Shown: positions 35,155 through 43,402 of the stretch, piece by piece | Layout: every line of letters begins with the position of its first letter | Position numbering within the stretch: the first letter of the stretch is position 1 | Assembly (NCBI RefSeq): GCF_001648555.1 | Contig: NZ_LQXM01000027.1 | Location: 351,453 to 415,452 of the forward strand | Length of the DNA stretch: 64,000 nt | Reading direction: 5' to 3' | Source: Rossellomorea aquimaris TF-12 | GTDB taxonomy: Bacteria > Bacillota > Bacilli > Bacillales > Bacillaceae_B | Position numbers and translations under genes: made by a program | Notes under the pieces: generated by a model | What the model was told of the DNA's origin: nothing | What the model saw: only the letters and a program-made list of their open reading frames with translations | Database searches by the model: none

Positions 35155-35182
35155 GAGGGGCTGACCGAATAGTCAGCCCCTC
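35155..35182 (+). other. Intra-operon hairpin between ytlA and ytlC
   Basis: GAGGGGCTGAC / GTCAGCCCCTC is an 11-bp perfect stem with a 6-nt loop and no T-tract after it. It lies between the binding-protein gene and the ATPase gene, where mRNA-stabilising hairpins often raise expression of the binding protein. Confidence 0.7.
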
Positions 35183-35216
35183 ATCTAAGACATCCCCGAT
35201 TGGAGGCGTATTGACT

Positions 35217-36005
35217 ATGAACTTTCTAACACTGAATGGAATTCACCATACGTATTTTTCACCGAAATCAGCTACTCATGCTCTCTCAAGCATTGATTTG
35301 AATGTGATAGAAGGAGAGTTCGTCTCTTTTATTGGACCGAGTGGGTGTGGGAAAACAACGTTACTTTCTATCATAGCTGGTCTTATTGAACCGACGAAAG
35401 GAAATATTCTTTTAAACGATCTACCCATTAAGAAAGTAAGAAATCGAATGGGGTACATGCTTCAGCAAGACTATCTTTTTCCTTGGAAAACAATTGAAGA
35501 AAACATCTTTTTAGGCTTGCAGACCATGAATAACCTTACGGAGGAAAAAAAACAGGAAGGTCGTAAATTGTTATCTCAAATGGGGTTAGAAGGTGTAGAA
35601 GGAATGTATCCAAGGGAGCTTTCAGGCGGAATGAGACAAAGAGTTGCCCTCATACGGACCTTAATTACTGAACCGAAGATTCTTCTTTTAGATGAACCTT
35701 TTTCAGCATTGGATTACCAAACAAAACTGAAGTTGGAGGATTTGATTTTTACTACATTAAAGTCCTTAAGTAAAACGGCGATTCTCGTTACCCATGACAT
35801 TGGGGAAGCCATAGCGATGAGTGACCGAATTGTCCTATTCTCAGCGAAGCCTGGCCGCATCCATACCATTTTTGAAGTACCGTCAGAACTAAAGGAATTA
35901 AAACCCTTTACCGTACGCAATCATAAAACCTTTTCCCCATTCTTTCAATCCATATGGAAGGAGCTTGAAAAACTTGAATCCGGAAGCAATCAAACAAAAG
36001 CATAG
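35217..36005 (+). CDS. ytlC: ABC transporter ATP-binding protein YtlC
   Basis: 262-residue ATPase of the nitrate/sulfonate/taurine (SsuB-like) group. Walker [11 protein letters not shown]-loop [13 protein letters not shown], signature LSGGMRQR, Walker [13 protein letters not shown] and H-loop LVTHDIGEA are all intact. It energises import through YtlD of the solute captured by YtlA. The ATG at 35217, 10 nt after GGAGG, is preferred over the TTG at 35211. Its 3' end overlaps ytlD. Confidence 0.92.
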   Translation: MNFLTLNGIHHTYFSPKSATHALSSIDLNVIEGEFVSFIGPSGCGKTTLLSIIAGLIEPTKGNILLNDLPIKKVRNRMGYMLQQDYLFPWKTIEENIFLGLQTMNNLTEEKKQEGRKLLSQMGLEGVEGMYPRELSGGMRQRVALIRTLITEPKILLLDEPFSALDYQTKLKLEDLIFTTLKSLSKTAILVTHDIGEAIAMSDRIVLFSAKPGRIHTIFEVPSELKELKPFTVRNHKTFSPFFQSIWKELEKLESGSNQTKA

Positions 36006-36774
36006 TCAATACATTCAATCTCTAAAGAAAGAGCAAAGGTGGATATGGTTTTATCAAGCCCTTATCTTTCTTGTGTTCTTTTCTCTGTGGGAAATCGCCA
36101 GTCGGTTATCATGGGTTGATCCATTAATCTTTAGTTCACCATCTAAAATATGGAGCCTCTTCATTGTGAAAATAGCAGACGGAAGCCTACTCGCTAATTT
36201 ATCCGTCACATTGGGAGAAACGATTGTAGGATTTATTTTAGGTACTTTTCTCGGAACGCTTTTAGCTGCGATCCTTTGGTGGTCTCCTTTTCTATCAAAG
36301 GTCCTGGATCCTTATCTTGTTATCCTTAACGCAATGCCTAAAGTTGCACTCGGTCCTATTTTAATAGTTGGCTTAGGACCTGGTTTCACTTCGATTATTG
36401 CCATGGGGACCATTATTTCTGTTATTATCACGACAATCGTTGTCTATACTTCCTTTCGGGAAGTGGATCCCAATTTCTTAAAGGTGATGCAAACATTCGG
36501 AGCTAGTAGGGGACAAATGTTCAAGGAAGTCATTTTACCAGCGTCCTTTCCTACTATAATATCCACCTTGAAGGTAAATGTAGGATTATCATGGGTTGGA
36601 GTTATTGTAGGTGAATTTTTAGTATCAGCAAAAGGACTCGGATACATGATTATCTACGGATTCCAAGTATTTAATTTCACCCTGGTGCTTCTATCCTTAC
36701 TCGTTATTGCTGTTTTTGCAACGATTATGTATAAGGTCGTGGAACAATTAGAAAAAAGGTGGATTAAGTCTTAA
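35974..36774 (+). CDS. ytlD: ABC transporter permease YtlD
   Basis: 266-residue permease with six membrane helices and the EAA loop [34 protein letters not shown] that docks on the ATPase. Starts: the frame opens at a TTG at 35965, but AAGGAG (35958-35963) leaves only one base to it; the TTG at 35974 with a 10-nt spacer is preferred. Its start overlaps ytlC by 32 bp, implying translational coupling, and its stop overlaps the convergent ytkD gene by 11 bp. Confidence 0.9.
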   Translation: MNPEAIKQKHSQYIQSLKKEQRWIWFYQALIFLVFFSLWEIASRLSWVDPLIFSSPSKIWSLFIVKIADGSLLANLSVTLGETIVGFILGTFLGTLLAAILWWSPFLSKVLDPYLVILNAMPKVALGPILIVGLGPGFTSIIAMGTIISVIITTIVVYTSFREVDPNFLKVMQTFGASRGQMFKEVILPASFPTIISTLKVNVGLSWVGVIVGEFLVSAKGLGYMIIYGFQVFNFTLVLLSLLVIAVFATIMYKVVEQLEKRWIKS

Positions 36775-37240
36775 GGAGGTTTAATTCAACCAGTCTTTTC
36801 ATGGCTAATACCACTACTTTATCTTTCATAATAAAGCTAAATTCTGGATGTGATTGAATCGTTGAAAAATCCCCTGACCAAACAATCGCCCCATCTGTTT
36901 CTAGATAGTCCTCTTTTTCAACAACCTCTAGTGCATTAGCAAAAAAAATGGTTTTTACAAATGGGGACTGATCATATACTTTGTATTCACCTATAAAAAG
37001 AGGATCCTTGATCACTCCTCCTGTTTCTTCATATGTTTCTCGTATAGCAGCTTCTTCTAAGGTTTCTCCTTCTTCTACTTTTCCACCTGGAAACTCAAGG
37101 CCTCTCCTCTTATGTTGTGTGAAGAGCCATTGGTTTTGGTAACGACAGAGAATGAACACATGCTTTGATTGTTGTGAGAAAAAATTTTTCTCAAATGAAA
37201 GCTCTACTTTAACTCCATTGGCATCAATAAATTGTTCCAT
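36764..37240 (-). CDS. ytkD: Nudix hydrolase YtkD
   Basis: 158-residue Nudix protein: [24 protein letters not shown] is a complete Nudix box (G-x5-E-x7-REUxEExGU). B. subtilis YtkD is an 8-oxo-dGTPase/nucleoside triphosphatase used in antimutagenesis and spore outgrowth; the sequence fits that orthologue. AGGTG precedes ATG 37240. It is convergent with ytlD, with overlapping 3' ends and no terminator between them, so antisense read-through is likely. Confidence 0.9.
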   Translation of the reverse strand: MEQFIDANGVKVELSFEKNFFSQQSKHVFILCRYQNQWLFTQHKRRGLEFPGGKVEEGETLEEAAIRETYEETGGVIKDPLFIGEYKVYDQSPFVKTIFFANALEVVEKEDYLETDGAIVWSGDFSTIQSHPEFSFIMKDKVVVLAMKRLVELNLLKT

Positions 37241-37293
37241 CTGGTTTCACCTCACATTCTACTAGTACTTACTCTCTTTATCTAATCATAAAT

Positions 37294-37337
37294 AAAAAGC
37301 ATTGGTCCACAGATTTCTCATGTGGACCAACACTTTT
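37294..37337 (-). terminator. Terminator of the 37343-37672 gene
   Basis: AAAAAGC-ATTGGTCCACA pairs with TGTGGACCAACACTTTTT (one bulge), 6 bp after the stop. Confidence 0.85.
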
Positions 37338-37342
37338 TTCAT

Positions 37343-37672
37343 TTATTGAGGATTTTCTTCATTTAGAATCCCCATACCCTCTATAAATTTCTTTGCTTCG
37401 CCATCCCCAAGTTGATGAATCATTCCATACGCTTGACGCATATTCTCATCATATGCATCATTTTGACGATCATAATGGTATTGAAGATACGGTACGTGAG
37501 CTCGGTAAAAGTTTTGCCAATCCACCGAATGATTGGAATCAAAGATCTCTCGAAGCTGTGTAATTTCTTCATCCGTTGCTGAAATTTTAAAGTTCCAAGG
37601 TGAATCTGTTGAACTTCTTGAAATTTCACCTGTGGCTATTTCAATATAATAATCATTTCGTTCCTCGTTCAA
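37343..37672 (-). CDS. Conserved-looking soluble protein, unknown function
   Basis: 109 residues. Notable segments are YYIEIATGEISRSSTDSPWNFKISATDEEITQLREIFD, SVDWQNFYRAHVPYLQYHYDRQNDAYDENMRQAYGMIHQLGDGEAKKFIEGMGIL: a short beta-rich N-terminus followed by helices, with many aromatic residues. No membrane segment or metal motif is recognised. The frame opens at a GTG at 37681 inside the GGGGTGG ribosome binding site; the TTG at 37672 is the better start. It lies between ytkD and the gene at 38008, and is monocistronic. Confidence 0.75.
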   Translation of the reverse strand: MNEERNDYYIEIATGEISRSSTDSPWNFKISATDEEITQLREIFDSNHSVDWQNFYRAHVPYLQYHYDRQNDAYDENMRQAYGMIHQLGDGEAKKFIEGMGILNEENPQ

Positions 37673-38007
37673 GCTTCCCACCCCTTAACAGTACTTATCC
37701 TTCATTTTCTTCATTTTATAAGAATTTATTCACATTCAAATTGGAGGAACCAAAAGACAGATTATAAAATAAGGTTCTTAGAGAGAATGAAATAAAAAAC
37801 TTTTTATTACGAATAAAGTAGTGATTTGATAGTATAGTATCAATAAGGTATCAACAGATTTTATTTGCTTAATTGTCTCTTGAAAGTAGAACCATGGTTA
37901 TTTTGTCTTATAAAGGGTAAAGAGAAAAGAAGAGTTGTGTACAATATAATTTCATTATTAATTAACTAGTGTTCATGTTAGAATCTAATTATAGGGAGGT
38001 GAAGAGC
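37673..38007. other. Intergenic region, no feature recognised
   Basis: 335 bp of AT-rich sequence between divergent genes. It must hold two promoters; candidate TATAGTAT-type boxes near 37832 are present without a strong -35. No RNA or repeat seen. Confidence 0.4.
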
Positions 38008-38253
38008 ATGAAGTTAATCGAAGAGATTTATGAAATGTACCGAGGAAGAATTAAAGGTACTGACGAAGACTTAGACCTCATTGCCCTTACAATATTAGAA
38101 GACACTTCTAGGCACGAGCTACTAGAATTAATTCAGGAAATGGAAACGGAAGAACTGGAATACTTCTTTCGCCTATACATATTTGAAACTTTAAAAGAAA
38201 AATGGTCCAAAAGCGAAGAAAGAGTCCTAAGGGAAAAAAAGAGTTTGCATTAA
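38008..38253 (+). CDS. Small acidic helical protein (DUF6154-like)
   Basis: 81 residues starting MKLIEEIYEMYRGRIKGTDEDLDLIALTILEDTSRHELLELIQEMETEELEYFFRLYIFETLKEKW, a fully helical acidic protein. It resembles the DUF6154 group as I remember it, of unknown function. The frame opens at 37969, but the ATG at 38008 has GGGAGGTG 7 nt upstream. It is single-gene, followed by a strong hairpin at 38315. Confidence 0.78.
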   Translation: MKLIEEIYEMYRGRIKGTDEDLDLIALTILEDTSRHELLELIQEMETEELEYFFRLYIFETLKEKWSKSEERVLREKKSLH

Positions 38254-38314
38254 AAGAAAAAGAGAATGGCTTTGTTAAGAGGCAGAGCTTTAATTTCAAC
38301 ACTCTCTAACCAAT

Positions 38315-38359
38315 ACAAGAGGACGCATCGTAGAAAGCTTCTACGATGCGTCCTCTTGT
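38315..38359. terminator. Long hairpin terminator
   Basis: A 20-bp perfect stem (38315-38334 with 38340-38359) and a 5-nt loop between convergent genes. One of the most stable hairpins in the window. Confidence 0.85.
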
Positions 38360-38367
38360 TCAATCCC

Positions 38368-38550
38368 TTACCCTTTAATATCAACAGTGTGTCCTTTACT
38401 TGGATGAGGTGCAGGCTGTGAAGAATTCATTTTTTCCAACATTGCTGTTACCTGTGCCGTTTGAGTAGACATTTGACTTTTTAATAAATTCATACTCAAG
38501 GTATGCTGAAGCTCAGCTACCTGCTTTCCCATAATTGATGAAAGATTCAT
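38368..38550 (-). CDS. YjfB-family putative motility protein
   Basis: 60 residues: MNLSSIMGKQVAELQHTLSMNLLKSQMSTQTAQVTAMLEKMNSSQPAPHPSKGHTVDIKG. The pattern of a short amphipathic helical N-terminus with many Met/Gln and a Pro-rich tail ending in D-I-K-G matches the YjfB putative-motility family; B. subtilis yjfB belongs to the sigma-D (motility) regulon. No flagellar genes lie in this window. GGAGGATG precedes ATG 38550. Confidence 0.82.
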   Translation of the reverse strand: MNLSSIMGKQVAELQHTLSMNLLKSQMSTQTAQVTAMLEKMNSSQPAPHPSKGHTVDIKG

Positions 38551-38716
38551 ACCAACATCCTCCTTGTTTAATACACTATTTCATTAGAATAATAAAAAGT
38601 CATAAACGATACCTTAAGGATAGCAAAATATTCCACCAATTGATAGATCATGCTCTTAAGTAAAAAATGTATGATTATTTTGCATGTGATAAAATAGAAA
38701 AAAAGGGGGTAGCATC

Positions 38717-38887
38717 ATGTCAATGACACTTGTTCTGATTATTGCTGTGGCCATATGTATTTTAGTAATCTTTGTAAGTGCCCTTACAACGTCAAAAGCA
38801 TACACATCTGTTAAACATACAGTGGATCCAATTGAAAATAATCCACATCTTGAAAAGATGGAGCAAGAAGAAGATAACAAAGAATAA
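38717..38887 (+). CDS. ytzI: YtzI-like small membrane protein
   Basis: 56 residues; ATG at 38717 after GGGGG. One N-terminal membrane helix (MTLVLIIAVAICILVIFVSALTTSKAY) followed by TSVKHTVDPIENNPHLEKMEQEEDNKE, an acidic cytoplasmic tail. This is the layout of the YtzI proteins found near luxS in bacilli, function unknown. It is too short for standard gene lists but has a good start signal and is followed by a shared terminator. Confidence 0.83.
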   Translation: MSMTLVLIIAVAICILVIFVSALTTSKAYTSVKHTVDPIENNPHLEKMEQEEDNKE

Positions 38888-38892
38888 AACTT

Positions 38893-38926
38893 AAAAGCCA
38901 TCGTTTTTTTAAAAACGATGGCTTTT
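38893..38926. terminator. Bidirectional terminator between ytzI and luxS
   Basis: AAAAGCCATCGTTTTT / AAAAACGATGGCTTTT, 16-bp perfect stem with a 2-nt spacer. Confidence 0.88.
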
Positions 38927-38932
38927 TATATA

Positions 38933-39406
38933 TTAAGCAAATACCTGCTTTAAATCTTCTTTACTTTGACTGAGCCAGAAACGCATTAACTTCTTTGCTC
39001 CCTCTAAATCATGAAGCTTCGCTTGACCACATTGCTTTTCATTGGCAGCTGGAATTTCTTCAATTTCAACGGCTTCCTTCATAGTAGCCTCTAATAAATC
39101 AATGATTTCTTCCACTTTCGGCTCTCCACTAACAACCAAATAGTATCCCGTTTGACATCCCATTGGAGAAATATCAATGATGTCAAAATGATTATAGGGC
39201 TCTGCATATTTACGTATAGTAAAGGCGAGTAAATGCTCTAGTGTATGAATAGAATCAGGCTTCATCGCTTGTTTATTTGGTTGAGAAAAACGAATATCAA
39301 ATTTATTCACTAATCCATCTGTTCCTACCTTATGAACACCACAATGTCTAACATACGGTGCTTTCACTGCATTATGATCTAATTCAAAACTTTCTACTGA
39401 TGGCAT
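38933..39406 (-). CDS. luxS: S-ribosylhomocysteine lyase LuxS
   Basis: 157-residue LuxS, which splits S-ribosylhomocysteine into homocysteine and DPD, the autoinducer-2 precursor, in the activated methyl cycle. The metal ligands H54, H58 (HTLEH) and C126 and the catalytic Cys84 ([10 protein letters not shown]) are all in place. GGGAG precedes ATG 39406. No S-box is present here, unlike at metK. B. subtilis has luxS in the same neighbourhood. Confidence 0.98.
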   Translation of the reverse strand: MPSVESFELDHNAVKAPYVRHCGVHKVGTDGLVNKFDIRFSQPNKQAMKPDSIHTLEHLLAFTIRKYAEPYNHFDIIDISPMGCQTGYYLVVSGEPKVEEIIDLLEATMKEAVEIEEIPAANEKQCGQAKLHDLEGAKKLMRFWLSQSKEDLKQVFA

Positions 39407-39580
39407 TAAAAATCACTCCCATTTAGTTTCTATATATAGTATAACGTAAATTCATAGTTATTTCATCAACTTAATATGAATTACCTGTTTTTCACTATAA
39501 ACTTGGTATTTTAAGCTAAAAGGTTTTTATCCTTATTTTACTTTGCTATATTTAAAGAAAATCAATTAGGAGTAATTGCT

Positions 39581-39826
39581 ATGAAGAGGATGCTACTGGC
39601 ATTATTTAAACTATATCAGCTTGTCATTTCGCCACTTAAACCTCCAACATGCCGATTTTATCCAACCTGTTCACATTACGGGATAGAAGCAGTAAGTAAA
39701 TTCGGTGCCTTACGAGGAGGTTGGTTAACCATTAAGCGAATTGTAAAATGTCACCCTTTCCATCCTGGTGGCCTTGATTATGTCCCTGATGAATGGCCTT
39801 CGAAAAAAAAGAATGAAATGGACTAA
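39581..39826 (+). CDS. yidD: Membrane protein insertion efficiency factor YidD
   Basis: 81 residues with the YidD signature [65 protein letters not shown], including three conserved cysteines (CRFYPTC, KCHPF). YidD assists YidC in membrane insertion and sits at the inner face of the membrane. Same as B. subtilis YtjA by position beside luxS. AGGAG precedes the ATG. The terminator overlaps the final codons. Confidence 0.93.
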   Translation: MKRMLLALFKLYQLVISPLKPPTCRFYPTCSHYGIEAVSKFGALRGGWLTIKRIVKCHPFHPGGLDYVPDEWPSKKKNEMD

Positions 39827-39853
39827 CTCTGCTTAAAGAGGTAGTCTTTTTTT
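39821..39853 (+). terminator. Terminator of yidD
   Basis: GACTA-CTCT pairs with AGAG-TAGTC around GCTTA, then TTTTTTTTA; the left arm includes the last codons and stop of yidD. Confidence 0.7.
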
Positions 39854-39902
39854 ATTGGAATATTTTTAAAAAGAATCTTTCTTTATTTACTATGCATTAC
39901 TC

Positions 39903-39963
39903 TTGCTTATTCCCCATAAGGGTAGTAAAATAACCTTTGTGCTAAATCGTAATGATTACACTT
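39903..39963 (+). promoter_or_regulatory. Promoter and Zur box before the zinc-binding protein gene
   Basis: TTGCTT (39903-39908) and TAAAAT (39926-39931) with a 17-nt spacer, followed by AAATCGTAATGATTACACTT (39944-39963), a close match to the Zur box of bacilli (AAATCGTAATNATTACGATTT). Zinc-loaded Zur would repress the gene at 40097. Confidence 0.8.
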
Positions 39964-40096
39964 AACATCTTATTAGAAGATTGTTTTCAAGAAAAAAACG
40001 CAGCATCAATTCAATCAAATATCCAATGATATAAACTGACATTTAATTGATAGAAAAAAGATTTACAAAACTATTTTTATAAAGGAGGATACTTTC

Positions 40097-41026
40097 TTGA
40101 ACTATATTCGTAATAGCTGGTTATTATTAATTGTTTTCTTTCTAACAGCTTGCGGCGCTACTTCAGAACAAAACAATAATGAGAAAAAAGATACAATGAA
40201 AGTTTACACCACTGTGTATCCACTGGAAGACTTCACGAAAAAAATTGGAGGGAAACATGTTGAAGTGGAAAGCATCTACCCTCCCGGCGCAGATGAACAT
40301 ACATTTGAACCTTCACAAAAAGATATGATAAAAATGGCAGATGGAGATGTATTTCTATACATTGGCATGGGTCTGGAAGGGTTTATCGATGACGCTAAGC
40401 CGATCCTTGAAGACGAAGACGTCGTAGTTGTTCCTGTAAGTAAAAACATCAACCTTGAAGAAAGTCAGCATCATGATGAGGGAAATGAAGACGAACACGA
40501 CCATGACAATAATCCTCATATTTGGTTAGATCTCGTTTATTCCAAACAAATGGCTAATACCATTGCGGAGACATTATCAAACGAAATGCCTGAGCATAAA
40601 GAACTCTTTCAAGAAAATCTTGAAACCTTAACTGCTGACCTTGATCATTTAGATTCTGAATTTAAGAAAATGGTCGAAGGCTCCTCTAAGAATACTTTTT
40701 ATGTTTCTCATGCTGCTTATAGCTATTGGGAAGAACGATATGGGATAAAGCAAGAAGCCATCGCCGGCTTAAATACTGCTAACGAGCCTTCACAGCAAGA
40801 GCTTAAAAAAATTATTGAAAAAGGAAAAAAAGATAATGTTCAATATATTTTATTTGAACAAAATGTATCCTCACGTTTAACAGAGGTCGTTCAAAAAGAG
40901 CTTGGAGCAAAATCGTTAACCATTCATAATTTATCCGTATTAACAGAAGAGGATCGATCAAAGGAAGAAGATTATTTTTCACTTATGAAGAAGAACATAC
41001 AAACGTTAGAAAAAGTATTGAAGTAA
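40097..41026 (+). CDS. Zinc ABC transporter substrate-binding lipoprotein (ZnuA-like)
   Basis: 309-residue cluster A-I solute-binding protein. Lipobox L-T-A-C with Cys19; a metal-site His in PPGADEHTFEPSQKDM; and a His/Asp/Glu-rich acidic loop (HHDEGNEDEHDHDNNPHIW, about residues 124-142), the hallmark of zinc chaperone loops; two further sites are in NPHIWLD and VSHAAYSYW. TTG start at 40097, since AAAGGAGG lies 8 nt upstream. No permease or ATPase gene is next to it, so it works either with a transporter elsewhere or as an accessory zinc scavenger. The upstream Zur box supports zinc. Confidence 0.9.
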   Translation: MNYIRNSWLLLIVFFLTACGATSEQNNNEKKDTMKVYTTVYPLEDFTKKIGGKHVEVESIYPPGADEHTFEPSQKDMIKMADGDVFLYIGMGLEGFIDDAKPILEDEDVVVVPVSKNINLEESQHHDEGNEDEHDHDNNPHIWLDLVYSKQMANTIAETLSNEMPEHKELFQENLETLTADLDHLDSEFKKMVEGSSKNTFYVSHAAYSYWEERYGIKQEAIAGLNTANEPSQQELKKIIEKGKKDNVQYILFEQNVSSRLTEVVQKELGAKSLTIHNLSVLTEEDRSKEEDYFSLMKKNIQTLEKVLK

Positions 41027-41058
41027 AGTAAGAGAAATATTAATAATGAAATATCACT

Positions 41059-41093
41059 AATCGCACGTTGACTTTATCCCGTGCGATTTTTTT
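41059..41093 (+). terminator. Terminator of the zinc-binding protein gene
   Basis: AATCGCACG / CGTGCGATT stem with a 12-nt loop and a run of seven T. Confidence 0.85.
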
Positions 41094-41170
41094 ATTATCC
41101 GATGTTGAAATCCGTCAGGGGTTCTCTTTTTAATAAGGCTATTGATGTTAGCGAAATATCTATTTCCCAC

Positions 41171-41205
41171 AAAAAAGAAGCTTATTTTTTAAAAATAAGC
41201 CCCCT
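41171..41205 (-). terminator. Probable terminator of cwlJ
   Basis: GCTTATT-type arms (41180 and 41191) with an A-tract at 41171-41176 that gives a U-tract on the minus strand; about 80 bp after the cwlJ stop. Confidence 0.55.
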
Positions 41206-41285
41206 TCGTTTTAACACAACATTTCACAAACTTCCTTCCCTGGACGAATCTGTTACTCATTTTATTACCTATATAAAAACACACC

Positions 41286-41729
41286 TTAACCTCCGATATA
41301 AACACTGCTACATGTCCCAGCCGCCGGTTCATAATAACAATGATTTTTATATTGACCCGAAAAAGGTTGACCGTACCATGTTCCAGGACAGGGAGCATAT
41401 GGATTAAAATACCAAAGAGCATATTTAGCTGGGTGCTGACTCCAATAATCCAAATTCTTTTTTGCTAATCTTTTTTCAACTGATCTCGCTCTGTTATAGA
41501 AGAGATTCCCTTTTTGAACAGCTTCAAAAGAATAATTTCCTCCTTGTACTTGAAAAATAACTTGTCGAATAGTTCTTACCTTTTTAAAGTCTAAACAATC
41601 GGCTTTTGCACGGTTAACAATCACATTTCCAACATACAACATTCCTTGTTTTCCTTCACCTTCAGCTTCCGCTCTCATCATCCTCGCCATTAAGGCAACG
41701 TCTGAATCCTTGTATTTGACTCTTGGCAT
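41286..41729 (-). CDS. cwlJ: Spore cortex-lytic enzyme CwlJ-like hydrolase
   Basis: 147-residue SleB/CwlJ-type cell wall hydrolase domain without signal peptide: DVALMARMMRAEAEGEGKQGMLYVGNVIVNRAKADCLDF carries the catalytic Glu, and CPGTWYGQPFSGQYKNHCYYEPAAGTC completes the fold. CwlJ degrades cortex peptidoglycan during germination and resides in the spore coat. The ATG at 41729 with GAGGTG six nt upstream is chosen over a GTG inside the ribosome binding site. The partner gerQ is not in this window. SleB is less likely because its peptidoglycan-binding domain is absent. Confidence 0.93.
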   Translation of the reverse strand: MPRVKYKDSDVALMARMMRAEAEGEGKQGMLYVGNVIVNRAKADCLDFKKVRTIRQVIFQVQGGNYSFEAVQKGNLFYNRARSVEKRLAKKNLDYWSQHPAKYALWYFNPYAPCPGTWYGQPFSGQYKNHCYYEPAAGTCSSVYIGG

Positions 41730-41787
41730 TTTATTCACCTCAAAAATAGTGTATGAAAAAAGCCTATATAGATGTCATTAAATATAA

Positions 41788-41822
41788 ATTAAGAATGCTT
41801 ATTATTTATAAGCACTCTTAAT
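41788..41822. other. Imperfect 15-bp inverted repeat between cwlJ and ythA
   Basis: ATTAAGAATGCTTAT at 41788-41802 pairs with ATAAGCACTCTTAAT at 41808-41822 (14 of 15). It lies in a 298-bp region between divergent genes, so it is either an operator or a stray terminator. Confidence 0.55.
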
Positions 41823-42027
41823 ATTCATCGATTAGATAACTCCTTTATGAGCAAATCAATCTATCCATTCGTATGGGACATAACATCTGAAAACACTCTA
41901 CTTCCATACAACTTCTCATTAAAAAATCACAATCAAAACTCTTCTGGAATTATAAATCCCATGAATATTTTTTTCCATTAAGTGGACAATAAGGAAATGT
42001 TAATGACTAGTAAAGGGAGAAATGAGA

Positions 42028-43380
42028 ATGGATGAATTAGTAATTGCTCGTTCCTTGTTCGGTACAACCATGGCATTTCATATCATTTTTGCCACACTTG
42101 GAGTGGGAATTCCGTTAATGATTATCGTGGCTGAAGTAATGTTTCAACGGACGAACGATATCGATTATTCTGTGATGGCAAAGCGCTGGACTAAAGCCTT
42201 CGCTGTTCTCTTAGGGGTAGGGATTCCTACAGGAACGATTGCGGGAGTACAATTATCTCTTCTTTGGCCTGGTTTTATGGAGGTCATTGGGCGAGTCATG
42301 GCACTGCCTTTCCAAATTGAAATCTATGCTTTTTTCATAGAAGCTCTTTTTATGTCCATTTATGTGTACGCAGCTAATCGAATTGCTCCCTGGATGAGAA
42401 TCGTAAGCTTAGTATTGGTGGCAATAGGTGGATTAGCATCGGCTGTTCTCATTACGAATGTTCATGCCTTCGAGGGGACACCTGCTGGGTTTAATATGGT
42501 AAATGGAGAAATTACAGATGTTGATCCATGGAAAGCTTTTTTTAACCCGAGCTTTTTTGTCACAGCGGGTCATGTAGCATTGTCTGCTTATGTGGTGGGG
42601 TCTTTTACGATTGCTACCGTGTCAGCCTACAAAATGTTGAAAACGCCATTTGGAACTAGAATTTATAAATTTCATCAAAAGTCACTTATGATTTGCCTGT
42701 TAGTGGGAGGAGTTTTCTCATTCTTCACGGCCATTAACGGACATGAATCGGCTCAAATGCTCCATGAATATCAGCCAGAGAAGCTGGCAGCTGCTGAAGG
42801 GCTGTTTGAAACGCAAACTCATGCCCCACTTGCGATTGGAGGTTTCACAAATCGAGAAGAACAAGAAGTAAAGTGGGGAATTGAAGTTCCCTGGGCACTT
42901 AGCTTTTTAGCAGGAAACAGCTTTGACACTGAGGTTGTTGGTTTGAATGATTTTCCTGAAGAATATTGGCCTCCGCTATTTGTTCATACGTTATTTAACG
43001 GAATGGTAGCAATTGGCTCTCTTCTCATACTACTTTCCCTCATCGCCTATGTGTGGAACAAGCTATTAAAAAAAGATCGTTTTCCAAAATGGTTGATGTG
43101 GGCATTTGTAGCTGGGGGGCCTCTATCCATTCTAGCCATAGAATTTGGTTGGATTTTCGCGTGTACGGGTAGACAGCCTTGGACGATCTACCGGATTCTT
43201 AGTACTGAGGATTCGGTTACAACGTCCGGAAACTTAGGTATTCTCTTTATTCTCTTCGTTTCTGTTTATGCCATTTTAGCTGTGGCTGTTGTCCTTGTCC
43301 TATTGTATTATTTCAGACGTAATCCCCCAGAAAAAGACTTAAATAAAGCTGAAAGCAAGGATATCCCCCTTTCTACATAA
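42028..43380 (+). CDS. ythA: Cytochrome bd quinol oxidase subunit I (YthA type)
   Basis: 450-residue CydA with about nine membrane helices. The N-terminal helix holds the heme ligand H18 region (MDELVIARSLFGTTMAFHIIFATLGVGIPLM), and a second block with GRQPWTIYRILSTEDSV is the conserved end of the subunit. The Q-loop is short, as in the CIO/bd2-type oxidases, and length and position match B. subtilis YthA rather than CydA. It oxidises menaquinol and reduces oxygen. The first ATG at 42022 sits only 2 nt after GGGAG; the second, at 42028, is preferred. ythB follows by 22 bp. Confidence 0.92.
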   Translation: MDELVIARSLFGTTMAFHIIFATLGVGIPLMIIVAEVMFQRTNDIDYSVMAKRWTKAFAVLLGVGIPTGTIAGVQLSLLWPGFMEVIGRVMALPFQIEIYAFFIEALFMSIYVYAANRIAPWMRIVSLVLVAIGGLASAVLITNVHAFEGTPAGFNMVNGEITDVDPWKAFFNPSFFVTAGHVALSAYVVGSFTIATVSAYKMLKTPFGTRIYKFHQKSLMICLLVGGVFSFFTAINGHESAQMLHEYQPEKLAAAEGLFETQTHAPLAIGGFTNREEQEVKWGIEVPWALSFLAGNSFDTEVVGLNDFPEEYWPPLFVHTLFNGMVAIGSLLILLSLIAYVWNKLLKKDRFPKWLMWAFVAGGPLSILAIEFGWIFACTGRQPWTIYRILSTEDSVTTSGNLGILFILFVSVYAILAVAVVLVLLYYFRRNPPEKDLNKAESKDIPLST

Positions 43381-43402
43381 ACGAAATTGGAGGTGAAGAA
43401 CC

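Noticed and set aside
38656..38901. 81-residue minus-strand frame
   Set aside because: It is the antisense of the ytzI gene (38717-38887), which has the ribosome binding site and family-like sequence.
41081..41407. 108-residue plus-strand frame opposite cwlJ
   Set aside because: Its second half is antisense to the conserved CwlJ catalytic domain and it lacks a Shine-Dalgarno sequence.
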